DNA of 32,056 nt from a virus. Where the stretch lies: positions 1 through 32,056 of the IMG/VR virus record IMGVR_UViG_3300005613_000264; one strand, given 5' to 3'. The translations under genes and the position numbers were made by a program. Numbering within the stretch: position 1 is the first letter of the stretch; each line of letters opens with the position of its first letter. The notes beneath the pieces were generated by a model. It worked only from the letters and a program-made list of their open reading frames with translations. It was not told the DNA's origin and made no database searches. Of the stretch, positions 1-8,936 are shown piece by piece.

Positions 1-123
1 TACGTTTTTCTCGTACGTTATCGAGAGTCGCGTAAGTGGTTTCGCACCCATGTCAGATATGATAGAGAACGGATGTAGTTACGCTTTCGTCCACGGGTCT
101 ACATGTCAGGTATGAATTGACAA
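1..123. repeat. Left copy of 123-bp terminal overlap
   Basis: These bases recur exactly at 31934-32056, the very end of the window, so the ends overlap and the genome closes to 31,933 bp. The overlap falls between the scaffold gene and the coat protein gene, inside the coat leader and just after its probable promoter. A physical genome end there would split a head operon, so I read this as an assembly overlap of a circular or circularly permuted genome rather than a true terminal repeat. Confidence 0.9.
73..104 (+). promoter_or_regulatory. Stem-loop in the coat protein leader
   Basis: ATGTAG at 73-78 pairs perfectly with CTACAT at 99-104, and within the loop ACG (81-83) and CGT (88-90) can form a small inner stem. 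Imperfect 14-base copies (CATGTCAGATATGA at 49-62, CATGTCAGGTATGA at 102-115) flank it. The element lies in the long untranslated leader (promoter near 31898-31927, start codon at 136) of the coat gene. A role in messenger stability, translation or packaging is inference only. Confidence 0.4.
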
Positions 124-135
124 CTGAGGTTAAGC

Positions 136-1107
136 ATGTCAATTACTACAACAGGCAATTTAGGACCGATGATTTTGCAGAGCTTAGCTCCTGCAATGCT
201 TTATGTTCCTACGCCTACTATGAACTATATTACGGTCTGCGATAAGGTTTCGATGCCAGCTAATGGCGGAACAACTTGCAGATTTATGAGACCTCAGGCT
301 CTTACTCCCCCAACTGTTCAGTTGGGAAATGCGGGTATAGATCCTCCGGCTCAGGTGCCCCAAAGAGACATCATTGATGCTCAAATGGCTTTTTTTGGAA
401 CAGGTTGTGTAATTAACGAGCAAGTTATTTTACAAGACCAAGAGGGAGTTTTGGCTTGGGTTTCTGAGCGTCTAGCTGTTGCTATGCGTCAGGCTGAAGA
501 CTTAATTCTTCGTGACTACATTGTTTCTGCTGCTACTGAGATTAACGCAGGTGGTGGTTCAAACAATGATAACCCAACTAACCTTGGAGTCTCTGACTTT
601 TCGTTAGTAGCAACAACTTTGGATACCAACAATGCTTATAAATTTATGAGCGGTATCGAGGGTGAAGATAGGTTTGGAACAGGCCCTGTAAGGTCAGCAT
701 ACTTTATGCTTTCATCTACAGAGCTACAAACTGACTTTGACTCTTTGAGTGGGTCAGGGTTCCTAAGCCAGTGGAATTACCCTAACAACTCAAGCGCTCT
801 TCCATCTGAGTACGGTTCGGTTTATAATATCCGAATTCTATGCAGCTCGGAAGCGCCAGTAGCACGTAATTCTTCTGCTAACGATCAAGATGTATATTAC
901 AACACCGTTGTTGGAAAGCAAGCTATTACCCACATTAACCAAGACGGTTATAGTATGAACCTCATTTATAGAGATCCATACTACAGTGGTATGCTTGCAC
1001 AAAACGCTACTCTTGCTGTTAAGTTTGCTCAAGCGCAAGCTATCACACAAGACACAGCTATCAGAAACCTTCTCTGCACTAGCTTATATGCTAGCCAGAT
1101 AGTATAA
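136..1107 (+). CDS. Major capsid protein, N4-gp56-like
   Basis: The 323-residue product resembles the N4-gp56 family of phage coat proteins, which form the icosahedral shell. Seen in the sequence: an N-terminal stretch asking for uniform strand pairing (GGTTCRFMRPQALTPP near residue 44), a helix with INEQVIL and ERLAVAMRQAEDLI around residues 93-122, and a C-terminal half with the YGSVYNIRILCSSEAPV segment typical of this fold. GAGGT precedes the ATG at good spacing. Scaffold lies immediately upstream across the circular junction and portal and terminase further upstream, the usual head-gene order. Its own promoter and long leader suggest high expression. Family call by recall, not by search. 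Confidence 0.85.
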   Translation: MSITTTGNLGPMILQSLAPAMLYVPTPTMNYITVCDKVSMPANGGTTCRFMRPQALTPPTVQLGNAGIDPPAQVPQRDIIDAQMAFFGTGCVINEQVILQDQEGVLAWVSERLAVAMRQAEDLILRDYIVSAATEINAGGGSNNDNPTNLGVSDFSLVATTLDTNNAYKFMSGIEGEDRFGTGPVRSAYFMLSSTELQTDFDSLSGSGFLSQWNYPNNSSALPSEYGSVYNIRILCSSEAPVARNSSANDQDVYYNTVVGKQAITHINQDGYSMNLIYRDPYYSGMLAQNATLAVKFAQAQAITQDTAIRNLLCTSLYASQIV

Positions 1108-1117
1108 GGGGGATAAC

Positions 1118-2227
1118 ATGGCTGAATACTCAAGATTAGCAAGCGGAAGTTTTACTTCAGCAGGAACATCAAAAGCAATTTATTTGCCTTTTGCTCCTAC
1201 ATCCGTAAAAGTTTGGAACTACACTTCTGCAGCAACTCCTGCTGAAAACGGTGTTCCTTATGGATACTGGAATTCTAACATGGGTCAGGGATACGCAATG
1301 ATTAGCGCATTCAATGCGACTCCTGTTTTAACAACAGATGTTATTACATCAAACGGTATCAGTACTTTTAGCGCAGGTCTTTCCTTTCAATATGGCGCGC
1401 AAATCGCTATATCAGGAATTACTAAAGCTTCAGCTGCTGTGGTAACTACGGGTTCTGCCCACGGTTATGCAACTGGAGATGTAGTGGTTTTCCAAGGACT
1501 ATATCAGTCTTCAACAACAGGTATGCCGCAAATATGTGGAATGCCTTTTGTGATTACTGTAACTGGTGCTACCACCTTTACAATTCCTTGGAATACAAAC
1601 CAGTCTAATTATACTGCTTTATCTGGTTCTCCAAGTGGCGCATATGTAAAAAAAGTATTATATCCTTTTCTTTATGCTCCAGGAGTTTCTTTTATCAGTG
1701 CTATTACGACAGGTTCTACAACAACAATTGACACGACAGCTCCACATAACTTGGTAATTGGTCAGCAAGTTGCTTTCCATATTCCATCAAGCTGGGGAAC
1801 GATTCAGTTAAATCAAAACAATAATACGATTATACCTTCACAACCGGTATATGGATATGTTGTTTCTGTGACTGATGCAAACACTGTAGTGGTAAATATA
1901 AATTCTAGTGCATACACAGCATTTAACAGTAACCAAACTGTTTCTGCGGTAAAAGCTGGACTTTCTTTTCCCCAAATGGTGGCTACAGGCGATATTAATA
2001 GCGGAGGGGTGCAGATTTCTGCTGGCTCAAACTATTATCCATCACCTGTTGTTAATGGTGTCAGCACTATTAACGGACCTGCTATCCAGGGTGCTTTTGT
2101 TAACAACACTAGACAAGGGTTTATTATTGGAGCAGGAACAGGGGCAACTCTAACTTCTGCTGCACTCATTGGATCGTCTAGTGACGTTTTATATTGGGAA
2201 GCCACTTATTTTGATTACGGCCCATAA
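1118..2227 (+). CDS. Virion-associated beta-rich protein, FCCH-like repeats
   Basis: This 369-residue Ser/Thr/Gly-rich protein follows the coat gene after 10 bases with a strong GGGGGATAAC ribosome site, so it is likely made at capsid levels. It holds two copies of a beta-domain often labelled ubiquitin-activating-E1-FCCH-like in phage virion proteins: one near residue 105 (VVTTGSAHGYATGDVVVF) and one near 195 (TTIDTTAPHNLVIGQQVAF). The C-terminal part ends in GDINSGGV, a motif shared with the next gene. A capsid decoration or head-associated role is plausible from position and composition, but I do not recognise a specific family. Confidence 0.75.
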   Translation: MAEYSRLASGSFTSAGTSKAIYLPFAPTSVKVWNYTSAATPAENGVPYGYWNSNMGQGYAMISAFNATPVLTTDVITSNGISTFSAGLSFQYGAQIAISGITKASAAVVTTGSAHGYATGDVVVFQGLYQSSTTGMPQICGMPFVITVTGATTFTIPWNTNQSNYTALSGSPSGAYVKKVLYPFLYAPGVSFISAITTGSTTTIDTTAPHNLVIGQQVAFHIPSSWGTIQLNQNNNTIIPSQPVYGYVVSVTDANTVVVNINSSAYTAFNSNQTVSAVKAGLSFPQMVATGDINSGGVQISAGSNYYPSPVVNGVSTINGPAIQGAFVNNTRQGFIIGAGTGATLTSAALIGSSSDVLYWEATYFDYGP

Positions 2228-2263
2228 GGTGTAATTGAAATTATTTACTTGTTAGTAGATATT

Positions 2264-2296
2264 GAGGGGTAAAAGAAATTTTACCCCTCTTTTATT
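2264..2296 (+). terminator. Strong intrinsic terminator after the coat genes
   Basis: GAGGGGTAAAA (2264-2274) pairs without mismatch with TTTTACCCCTC (2279-2289) over a GAAA tetraloop and is followed by TTTTATT. This is a textbook Rho-independent terminator. It sits exactly against the next start codon at 2297, so downstream genes must be reached by read-through. It would set coat and 1118-2227 transcripts in excess of the connector and tail transcripts. Confidence 0.92.
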
Positions 2297-2725
2297 ATGA
2301 GCGCACCTGCACAAAATAATCCTGCGATTACGCCTTGGTACTACCAACCATCCAAGTTTGCCATTGCCGATATAACAAGGGGTCAAACAACAACTATTAC
2401 CATTATACCTGCAACTACAGGAGGGACAACTGTTAACCCTAACTATGTAGTTGGACAAAAGGTGCGAATTCAGATGAGCTTTGGGTATGGAATGAGGCAG
2501 ATTGATAATCAAGAAGCCATTGTTTTGTCCGTTCCTTCGGTAAACACTGTGGAGATTAATATCGATTCTAGTGCCTATAACGCATTTATTACTTCTCCTG
2601 TTTATTCAACTACTCCTTCTCAAATAATTGCTATAGGTGATATTAATTCAGGTGAAACAAACGGATCAGGTCCAAGTTCAACAGTGACCTATATTCCAGG
2701 ATCGTTTAGAGACATTTCATCATAA
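2297..2725 (+). CDS. Paralogue of the C-terminal domain of the preceding protein
   Basis: A 142-residue product that aligns by eye with the last third of the 1118-2227 protein: ITRGQTTTITI matches ITTGSTTTIDT, NTVEINIDSSAYNAF matches NTVVVNINSSAYTAF, and AIGDINSG matches ATGDINSG. It is thus a single FCCH-like beta-domain, probably a head or decoration component arising by duplication. The start is odd: the ATG comes directly after a terminator U-tract with no Shine-Dalgarno in reach, the only G-rich run being locked in the terminator stem. No alternative upstream start exists in frame. Function unknown. Confidence 0.75.
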   Translation: MSAPAQNNPAITPWYYQPSKFAIADITRGQTTTITIIPATTGGTTVNPNYVVGQKVRIQMSFGYGMRQIDNQEAIVLSVPSVNTVEINIDSSAYNAFITSPVYSTTPSQIIAIGDINSGETNGSGPSSTVTYIPGSFRDISS

Positions 2726-2734
2726 GGAGAATCC

Positions 2735-3304
2735 ATGACAAAAAAACCTAATGTAAAAGAAACAGAAATGAATAAGCTGGAGAAACAATTCGATGAATTT
2801 GATTCTCAGATTAAAGAAATGACTTTGGACAGAATGAACGAGGCTCCTAATCAAGAAATAGAAGCACAGACTAAGTTGTCTCAAAAAGAAATTCAAAACA
2901 GCAAAGATATTTTTTTAAAACCAAAAAGACGAGTTTCATCTAAAGAAAAGTTTAATGAAAAGTTTCGTCAGGATTACGAGTTTCAAAAAGAAACTGTTCA
3001 TTTTATAGCAGAGAACAAAGAAGTAATTGGAGAAGCAATAAATTTATGGACAAAACCATTTGCTGGAATGCCAGCGGAAGAATGGATAGTTCCAGTTAAT
3101 ACACCTGTTTGGGGACCTCGGTATTTGGCTGAACAAATAAAAAGAAAATATTATCATCGGTTAACTATGAAACAAACGACAACTTCGGCTGACGGTATGG
3201 GAAATTATTACGGAAAAATGGTAGCTGACACCACTATCCCCAGGTTAACGGCTGCACCCGTAAGTGATAGAAAATCAATTTTTATGGGAAAACATTTGTT
3301 TTAA
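2735..3304 (+). CDS. Conserved phage protein of unknown function
   Basis: The 189-residue protein has a charged, helical N-terminal half (Lys/Glu/Gln-rich, residues 1-90) and a conserved-looking C-terminal block with ELWTKPFAG-type sequence (here NLWTKPFAGMPAEEWIVPV, near 103), WGPRYLAEQIKR and ending RKSIFMGKHLF. Similar blocks recur, by memory, in head regions of environmental podoviruses, between coat and connector genes. AAGGAGAATCC gives a good ribosome site. Its place argues for a virion or head-assembly role; nothing enzymatic is visible. Confidence 0.75.
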   Translation: MTKKPNVKETEMNKLEKQFDEFDSQIKEMTLDRMNEAPNQEIEAQTKLSQKEIQNSKDIFLKPKRRVSSKEKFNEKFRQDYEFQKETVHFIAENKEVIGEAINLWTKPFAGMPAEEWIVPVNTPVWGPRYLAEQIKRKYYHRLTMKQTTTSADGMGNYYGKMVADTTIPRLTAAPVSDRKSIFMGKHLF

Positions 3305-3430
3305 AAAAAGTGAGAATAAATAATTTTTAATTTATAACTTGTTTAGTAAATAATTTCCCTTGTAGAAGGGACTATGATAACATGCACATAATGTTATGTA
3401 AAATGTGTCATTTAAAAAAACATATAAAAT

Positions 3431-4597
3431 ATAGGTAATCTTATCAACTATCTAAGCGATATAATTACTTACGTACGAAGAATAGTCAAAACTTCTTCAA
3501 ATGCTTCGTTAAGTGATAATCTCATCATCGATTATATTAATCGGTTTTGGCTGATGGATATAGATGCTCGCATACAGCTCTTTGACTTTAAAACTAGCTA
3601 CAGGTTTCAAACTATTCCTGGAATTACTGACTATAATATGCCCTTGTACTCAGTTCAAAGTCAGCCAGGAAATCAAAATATAGCTTCGTTTCCGGTTTAT
3701 CAGGGCTTTGAGCCTTATGTCGCTGTAAACGGCATAGCAATTCCTTTTTATACCCAAAAACAAGATTTTTGGAATTTGTGGCCTAATTACGTACAGTCAC
3801 AAAATACCGTTGCAATTGGTGACGGGACTGCAGGTCCGTACACTATAACTCTATCTTCCTCTCCTTGTTTGCCGGGACATATTGATATGACTGGTATTAT
3901 TGCGACTGGATCAACGCAAGATCCGCCATTTGTAAGTGATTTTAATACTAACATTCCTGTAACAAGCGTAAATTCTAGAGTATATCTAACAGCTACTGAT
4001 TCTAATGGTCAAAATATTGTGGTAGCGGATAGTGGTCAGTTTTTAAATACAGGAACTGGAGGGGATCTATATGGGCTCATGATGGTACCTGGGAATCCAT
4101 CACTTGGAAACACTGCTTGTTCTGGTGGTTACTCAACAACTAGCAATACTGTGAATTATTCCACTGGTACGGTAACAGTCACCTTTCCGACTGCGATTCC
4201 TTCTGGAACTCCGATTAATGCTCAATCTTACTTCTATAACCAAGGCATTCCACGAGGAGTACTTTTTTATAATAATACATTAAGCCTGTTTCCTCCTTCT
4301 AACATTTCTTATTTGGTTGAGCTTGATGCTTATTTGTCCCCCGCAGCATTTTTGTCGACTAATCAAGCAGCTCCATTTGGGTACATGTGTGAGTATATAG
4401 CCCGAGGAGCCGCTAGAAAGATACTTTCAGATACAGGTGACGTAGAACAATTTAACTTTTATGAGCCTCTTTTTATGGAGCAAGAAAGGCTGGTTTGGAA
4501 AAGAAGTCAAAGGCAATTTACTTCTACACGAACTCAAACTATATTCAGTTCCACACAAGGCCAAAACGCAGTTAATCCTTTACTTGGAGTAAACTAA
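3431..4597 (+). CDS. Head-tail connector protein with non-AUG start
   Basis: From the ATG at 3554 the protein is 347 residues, but the same frame is open back to 3428 and the extra codons read as protein: NLINYLSDIITYVRRIVK, then SDNLIIDYINRFWLMDID running straight into the rest. No ATG, GTG or TTG lies in that stretch; ATA at 3431 (giving M-G-N-L-I-N) or ATC at 3443 after AGGTAA are the candidate starts. The C-terminal region (YMCEYIARGAARKIL, ERLVWKRSQRQFTSTRTQTIF) is a pattern I associate with head-to-tail adaptors. The stop overlaps the next ATG (TAATG). The 126 bases before 3431 contain no gene. Confidence 0.75.
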   Translation: MGNLINYLSDIITYVRRIVKTSSNASLSDNLIIDYINRFWLMDIDARIQLFDFKTSYRFQTIPGITDYNMPLYSVQSQPGNQNIASFPVYQGFEPYVAVNGIAIPFYTQKQDFWNLWPNYVQSQNTVAIGDGTAGPYTITLSSSPCLPGHIDMTGIIATGSTQDPPFVSDFNTNIPVTSVNSRVYLTATDSNGQNIVVADSGQFLNTGTGGDLYGLMMVPGNPSLGNTACSGGYSTTSNTVNYSTGTVTVTFPTAIPSGTPINAQSYFYNQGIPRGVLFYNNTLSLFPPSNISYLVELDAYLSPAAFLSTNQAAPFGYMCEYIARGAARKILSDTGDVEQFNFYEPLFMEQERLVWKRSQRQFTSTRTQTIFSSTQGQNAVNPLLGVN

Positions 4598-5172
4598 TGG
4601 CAACTTATTCTTATGATAGTTCCGAACCTGCATCAAATTCTAATCCTAGCGATAGTCAACCAATAATGCTTACAAACGCAGCTTCTATCAGTAGTATAAT
4701 AGCTGTAGATCATGTAGGTTTTAATACAGCTAATGGAGGTTTTCACAAGCAAGTTTCTTTTAACGGGAATAACAGCGCTGGAGCTCAAACAGGAAATCTA
4801 TCGACGATATTTACCGAAGCGGGAACAGCTTCAGGAGAACCTGTTGCCAAAATTAAGAATTCTAAGGGAACTTTTCCCATGTCTTTGTTAAAAGCTGCGG
4901 GTTCTTTTGCGGATTCTTCTGGAACCAGTTCTTTTATTTCCAGTGTAAACTGCGTTAGTATTTCTTATGCTTCCAGTGTGTTTACGATTACTCTTACCTC
5001 TGGGGTTACTACAGGGAACAATGTTTTAGTGTTTACAAGTTATCAAGCAATAGCAAATCCTCCTACTGGGTTATCGGCAGGACCCGGATATTATTTTGAT
5101 AGCAACGTGCTTTATATTCGATCTATAGGCGGACTGGGAGCCACTATTAGTTTTCTAGTTTATCAGATTTAG
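4597..5172 (+). CDS. Probable tail-associated protein with VDHV motif
   Basis: A 191-residue Ser/Asn/Gly-rich protein, translationally coupled to the connector by TAATG overlap. After a flexible N-terminus it carries AVDHVGFNTANGGFHKQV (near residue 36), a short motif recurring, by memory, in structural and fibre proteins of related podoviruses, and then alternating beta-type sequence ending GATISFLVYQI. It is likely a virion or tail component, but no specific role can be assigned. Ordinary composition compared with neighbours. Confidence 0.7.
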   Translation: MATYSYDSSEPASNSNPSDSQPIMLTNAASISSIIAVDHVGFNTANGGFHKQVSFNGNNSAGAQTGNLSTIFTEAGTASGEPVAKIKNSKGTFPMSLLKAAGSFADSSGTSSFISSVNCVSISYASSVFTITLTSGVTTGNNVLVFTSYQAIANPPTGLSAGPGYYFDSNVLYIRSIGGLGATISFLVYQI

Positions 5173-5179
5173 AGGTGAT

Positions 5180-7816
5180 ATGGCCGATCAAATTTATATT
5201 GGTAACTTTGCAAAAGGCCTTACAACCAACCGTTTGCCTTTTAATATTGATAACGATGCTTTTCCCACATTGTTTAACGCTTATTCTTGGAGAGGAAGGG
5301 TTAAAAGAAAAAGAGGTACTTATCTTTTAGGGCAGTTAGAAAGGCAACTTCAGTCTGCTTCTTCTCCAAATGCATGGCAAGTCGGAACGATTACAACATT
5401 AAATGGAGGGGGAGATGGAAGTGCTAATCTTGTCACCGTATTCAGCTTGGGATCCTCATCCTCTATTGCACCAGGAACAATTAGTTTTACTGACGGAACC
5501 AATACTTATACCGAACCCACCACTCCTGATGGTACGTTGTCAGGATCCCCTGGAGGATCTGGAACCATTAATTACAGCACTGCAGCAATTACTATAACCG
5601 GCGGGGCTGCGTCTCAACCTTTAACTGGAACTTTTAGTTATAATCCAGGCCTTCCAGTAATGGGATTGCGGGATTTATATTCCAATAGTACTGCAGATAT
5701 ATATCCTAATCTACTTTCTTTTGATACTACTTATGCTTATCAATATAATCAAAGCTCAACCCCTAATTTCTTTTATTCAGTTAGTTATTATAAATCTTCA
5801 AACAATCCAGTGACATGGAGTGGACAAGATTATCAACAATTTTGGACTACTAACTATCAAAGCGCCCTATGGTCGGTAAATAACAATCCTGGAATGCAGT
5901 TTGAAACAATTACTTCCATAACGGTTGGTAACCCTACTATTATAACAAAAGCTAATCACGGGCTCGTGACGGGAGACTATGTTTGGTTTAATGAAATTAC
6001 CGGCGCAGACGCTGGGACTCTCAACGGTAATGCTTATAGTATTACAAGAACAGGGGCCAACACATTTACGGTGGCTGTAGATACGACTGGATTAACGATT
6101 AACAACGATGGAATATTTCAAACGTTAACATATACATCACAATCTGGAGACGGAATAAGATGGTATGATGGAGATCCTACAAATGCTACAGGCCTTCCGA
6201 CGACTACCTCTACTGGATGGGTTAATTTTGCTCCTCCTTTAACCTCTACTACTGTATCTATCGACGGTGGGACAGAAGGTCTTTATTACTTAGTGGGGGC
6301 ACAAGCGGTATTACCTTTTAAAGACAGGCTATTGTTTTTTTCTCCGTTTATTCAAACTAGTGGAGGAAATCCCATTCAGCTTCAAGATACTGTTATTTGG
6401 TGTTGGAACGGGACTCCTTACTATAATGCTTTGACTCCGTCAGGAGAAACGTTTGATACTACCAGTTCTAATTGGTACGTAGATCAAACTGGTAAGGGAG
6501 GGTATCTTTCTGCGGGCATTCGTCAGCCAATTGTTACAGTTAACAATAATGAAGATGTTTTATTAATTGGTTTTACTTCTATTCAAACAAGATTGTCTTA
6601 CACGGGAAACGATTTAGATCCGTTTCTATTTTATAATATTAATTCCGATTTAGGCTCCTCTGCTACTTTTTCTGGCGTGACATTAGACAAAGGCGGATTG
6701 TATGTGGGCAGTTATGGAATATCTATGGTGGATCAGCAAAGCGCTCAAAGAATCGATCTTCAGATTCCTAACCAAGTATTTCAAATTCAGGCATTAAATA
6801 ATGGTGTTAATCGGGTAAGCGGAATAAGGGACTATTTTAAAGAATGGGTATATTTTACCTATCCTATTGAAGACGGTAATGCCTCAACAGAATCTTGGGT
6901 GTTTCCTACTCGAAGCTTTCTTTTTAATTACAGAGATAATACCTGGTCTATTTTAAAGGAAAATTTTACAGCTCAAGGATATTTTAGACGTACTAGTTCG
7001 TATTCCTGGGCTAATATTGGAGGAACTTTTGGTACATGGAACGTGTGGAATGAATCTTGGAATTCGGGATCAACCTCAGCTGAATTTCCGGCTGTAGTTG
7101 GAGGAACACCTCAAGGATATGTACTTGTAAAAGGACAAGGCACAGGGGAAGGTAATTCGGGGACCATAGGAGCAATTGCTGACAGTGGAAGTGGGCAAAC
7201 AACTATATCCTCAGAAAATCATTGTGTAGAAATAGGAGATTACCTTTATTTTTCCGATTGTATTGGAAGCACTTTTTTAAACACGATAATTGGAAAAGTA
7301 ATTTCTACGGCTGATGCGGATACCTTTACAGTAGATATTGCATTTGAATCAGGTACTTATTTGGGCCTTGGAAAATTTTCTAGACTCTCTCAGCCATTTA
7401 TTCAAACAAAGCAGTTTCCTTTTTATTGGGAACAAGGAAGACAAGTTCGTTTAGGGGTTCAGAAGTATTTGATGGACAGAACGGCAAGCGGACAAGTAAC
7501 ACTTTATATTTATCTTTCTCAAGATCCAGATAATGCCTGGAATACAGGCAATGTTGTTCCTGAACTGTCGCAAAATAATTCGCTTGTTTATTCAGATATT
7601 CTTTTTACATCTCCTGAAACGGACAATCTTAATAATCCCACGGCTTCTTCTCAATTCCAGATATGGCATAGAATGAATACTAGTCTAATAGGCGACTCCG
7701 TGCAAATAGGAATTAGCTTATCAGACACACAAATGAGAGAGCTAGAACTAGCAACAGCAGAAATAGTATTACAAGGCATCCAATTGACTGTATTTCCTGG
7801 GCCTCTATTGTGTTAG
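5180..7816 (+). CDS. Large tail protein, P22 gp10-like
   Basis: At 878 residues this is the largest gene here. The opening (IGNFAKGLTTNRLPFNID) and the blocks LPFKDRLLFFSPF and GGLYVGSYGISMVD resemble proteins of the P22 gp10 (packaged-DNA stabilisation) kind, which plug the portal and attach tailspikes. Two FCCH-like beta modules are inserted near residues 255 (IITKANHGLVTGDYVWF) and 675 (TISSENHCVEIGDYLYF), matching those in the 1118-2227 protein. AGGTGATATGG gives the start. It follows the connector as gp10 follows gp4 in P22-like gene order. Assignment by general resemblance, not search. Confidence 0.7.
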   Translation: MADQIYIGNFAKGLTTNRLPFNIDNDAFPTLFNAYSWRGRVKRKRGTYLLGQLERQLQSASSPNAWQVGTITTLNGGGDGSANLVTVFSLGSSSSIAPGTISFTDGTNTYTEPTTPDGTLSGSPGGSGTINYSTAAITITGGAASQPLTGTFSYNPGLPVMGLRDLYSNSTADIYPNLLSFDTTYAYQYNQSSTPNFFYSVSYYKSSNNPVTWSGQDYQQFWTTNYQSALWSVNNNPGMQFETITSITVGNPTIITKANHGLVTGDYVWFNEITGADAGTLNGNAYSITRTGANTFTVAVDTTGLTINNDGIFQTLTYTSQSGDGIRWYDGDPTNATGLPTTTSTGWVNFAPPLTSTTVSIDGGTEGLYYLVGAQAVLPFKDRLLFFSPFIQTSGGNPIQLQDTVIWCWNGTPYYNALTPSGETFDTTSSNWYVDQTGKGGYLSAGIRQPIVTVNNNEDVLLIGFTSIQTRLSYTGNDLDPFLFYNINSDLGSSATFSGVTLDKGGLYVGSYGISMVDQQSAQRIDLQIPNQVFQIQALNNGVNRVSGIRDYFKEWVYFTYPIEDGNASTESWVFPTRSFLFNYRDNTWSILKENFTAQGYFRRTSSYSWANIGGTFGTWNVWNESWNSGSTSAEFPAVVGGTPQGYVLVKGQGTGEGNSGTIGAIADSGSGQTTISSENHCVEIGDYLYFSDCIGSTFLNTIIGKVISTADADTFTVDIAFESGTYLGLGKFSRLSQPFIQTKQFPFYWEQGRQVRLGVQKYLMDRTASGQVTLYIYLSQDPDNAWNTGNVVPELSQNNSLVYSDILFTSPETDNLNNPTASSQFQIWHRMNTSLIGDSVQIGISLSDTQMRELELATAEIVLQGIQLTVFPGPLLC

Positions 7817-7846
7817 TTCGAGGAATAAGTAAATAAGGAGTAAGAT

Positions 7847-8320
7847 ATGAGTACACCATTTCAGCAATCTCCATACTTAAAAGAACAAAAACATTTTCCA
7901 AATCGTGATCTATTAGATCTTTCTGGACAAGTGGATATTGCGTACATTGACATTGCCCAAAAGATTAATGCTAGAACAATTGGAACATTTGGATTAGGTT
8001 TTCCTTTAGTAACGGGAGAAAAATGGTTTCTTTCGGGATCTTCTACGTCCCAACAAACCTTAAGGCAGCTTTACACTTTTACAGCAGCCGGAAATATAGC
8101 TCATGGAATTGATATAAATGCTATATCGGGATTTACAAAAATTTATGGGACTTTTTCTAATGGAACTAATTGGTATCCTTTGCCTTTTGTTGATTCTTCA
8201 GCAGTAGGAAACCAAGTAAGTGTTTATGTTTCTTCCTCAAATATCGTTATATCAGCTGGAGGAAGTGCCCCTACTATCACTACAGGTTATGTAATTTTAG
8301 AATGGCTTAGCGAGATTTAA
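7847..8320 (+). CDS. Conserved virion protein of unknown function
   Basis: A 157-residue protein with AAGGAGTAAGAT before its ATG. The N-terminal third (FPNRDLLDLSGQVDIAYIDIAQKINARTIG, given here only as a position near residues 20-50) is helical and polar; the rest is beta-rich, with VTGEKWFLSG and ITTGYVILEWLSEI. I recall related proteins beside tail genes of environmental podoviruses, where they are unnamed. It lies between the gp10-like protein and the internal proteins, suggesting a tail or virion role. Confidence 0.7.
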   Translation: MSTPFQQSPYLKEQKHFPNRDLLDLSGQVDIAYIDIAQKINARTIGTFGLGFPLVTGEKWFLSGSSTSQQTLRQLYTFTAAGNIAHGIDINAISGFTKIYGTFSNGTNWYPLPFVDSSAVGNQVSVYVSSSNIVISAGGSAPTITTGYVILEWLSEI

Positions 8321-8375
8321 TTGTTCTTTCTAAAATTTATTAGTAATCGTATTCTTGAAAAAAAAGGAGAAGAAT

Positions 8376-8936
8376 ATGAATTCTAACTATGGTCCTACAG
8401 GCTCAGCCATTCCGCTGGCTGGGACAGGATATAAGCAGCAGCAGTTTCAAAACTTTACTCCTCAACAACTAGAGTTATTTAACAGCCTTTTCTCTCAGGT
8501 CGGACCTCAGTCTTATCTTTCACAACTTTCTCAAGGAAGACCAGAAGCGTTTGAACAAATGGAAAAACCCGCATGGAGAAATTTTGGAGAAGCCATAGGC
8601 CAAATTGGATCCCGATACAGCCAATTGGCTCCAGGAGCTAGAAGCTCTCAAAGAAGCTCAGGTTTTCAAAATGCTCAGACAGCCGCAGCTTCTCAATTTG
8701 CTGAAAATTTAGCCGCTAGAAGACAAGAATTACAACGCCAAGCAATTCAAGACCTTCTACAAAGCTCTCATATGCTTTTAGGAGAAAGGCCGTACGAAAC
8801 AATGTTTTTCGAGGAACAGCAAAAAGAACCTTCGTTTTGGGAAAAGCTCCTAGGAGGAATAGGGGGAATCGCAGGACAGATAAGCGGAACAGCAGCTTCT
8901 GGTTTAGGACGCAGGCTTACAGGAGGATTTAGATAA
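8376..8936 (+). CDS. Putative internal (ejection) protein
   Basis: A 186-residue Gln/Ser-rich helical protein. The start at 8376 is chosen because AAAAGGAGAAG lies just before it; a longer frame from TTG at 8355 would run over that site. Residues 120-165 form a helix rich in Arg/Gln (RRQELQRQAIQDLLQ), and the C-terminus turns hydrophobic and glycine-rich (GGIGGIAGQISGTAASGLG), as in P22 gp7-like proteins that enter the host envelope with the DNA. The stop overlaps the next ATG. It is the first of three consecutive genes with this character. Function inferred from composition and order. Confidence 0.65.
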   Translation: MNSNYGPTGSAIPLAGTGYKQQQFQNFTPQQLELFNSLFSQVGPQSYLSQLSQGRPEAFEQMEKPAWRNFGEAIGQIGSRYSQLAPGARSSQRSSGFQNAQTAAASQFAENLAARRQELQRQAIQDLLQSSHMLLGERPYETMFFEEQQKEPSFWEKLLGGIGGIAGQISGTAASGLGRRLTGGFR

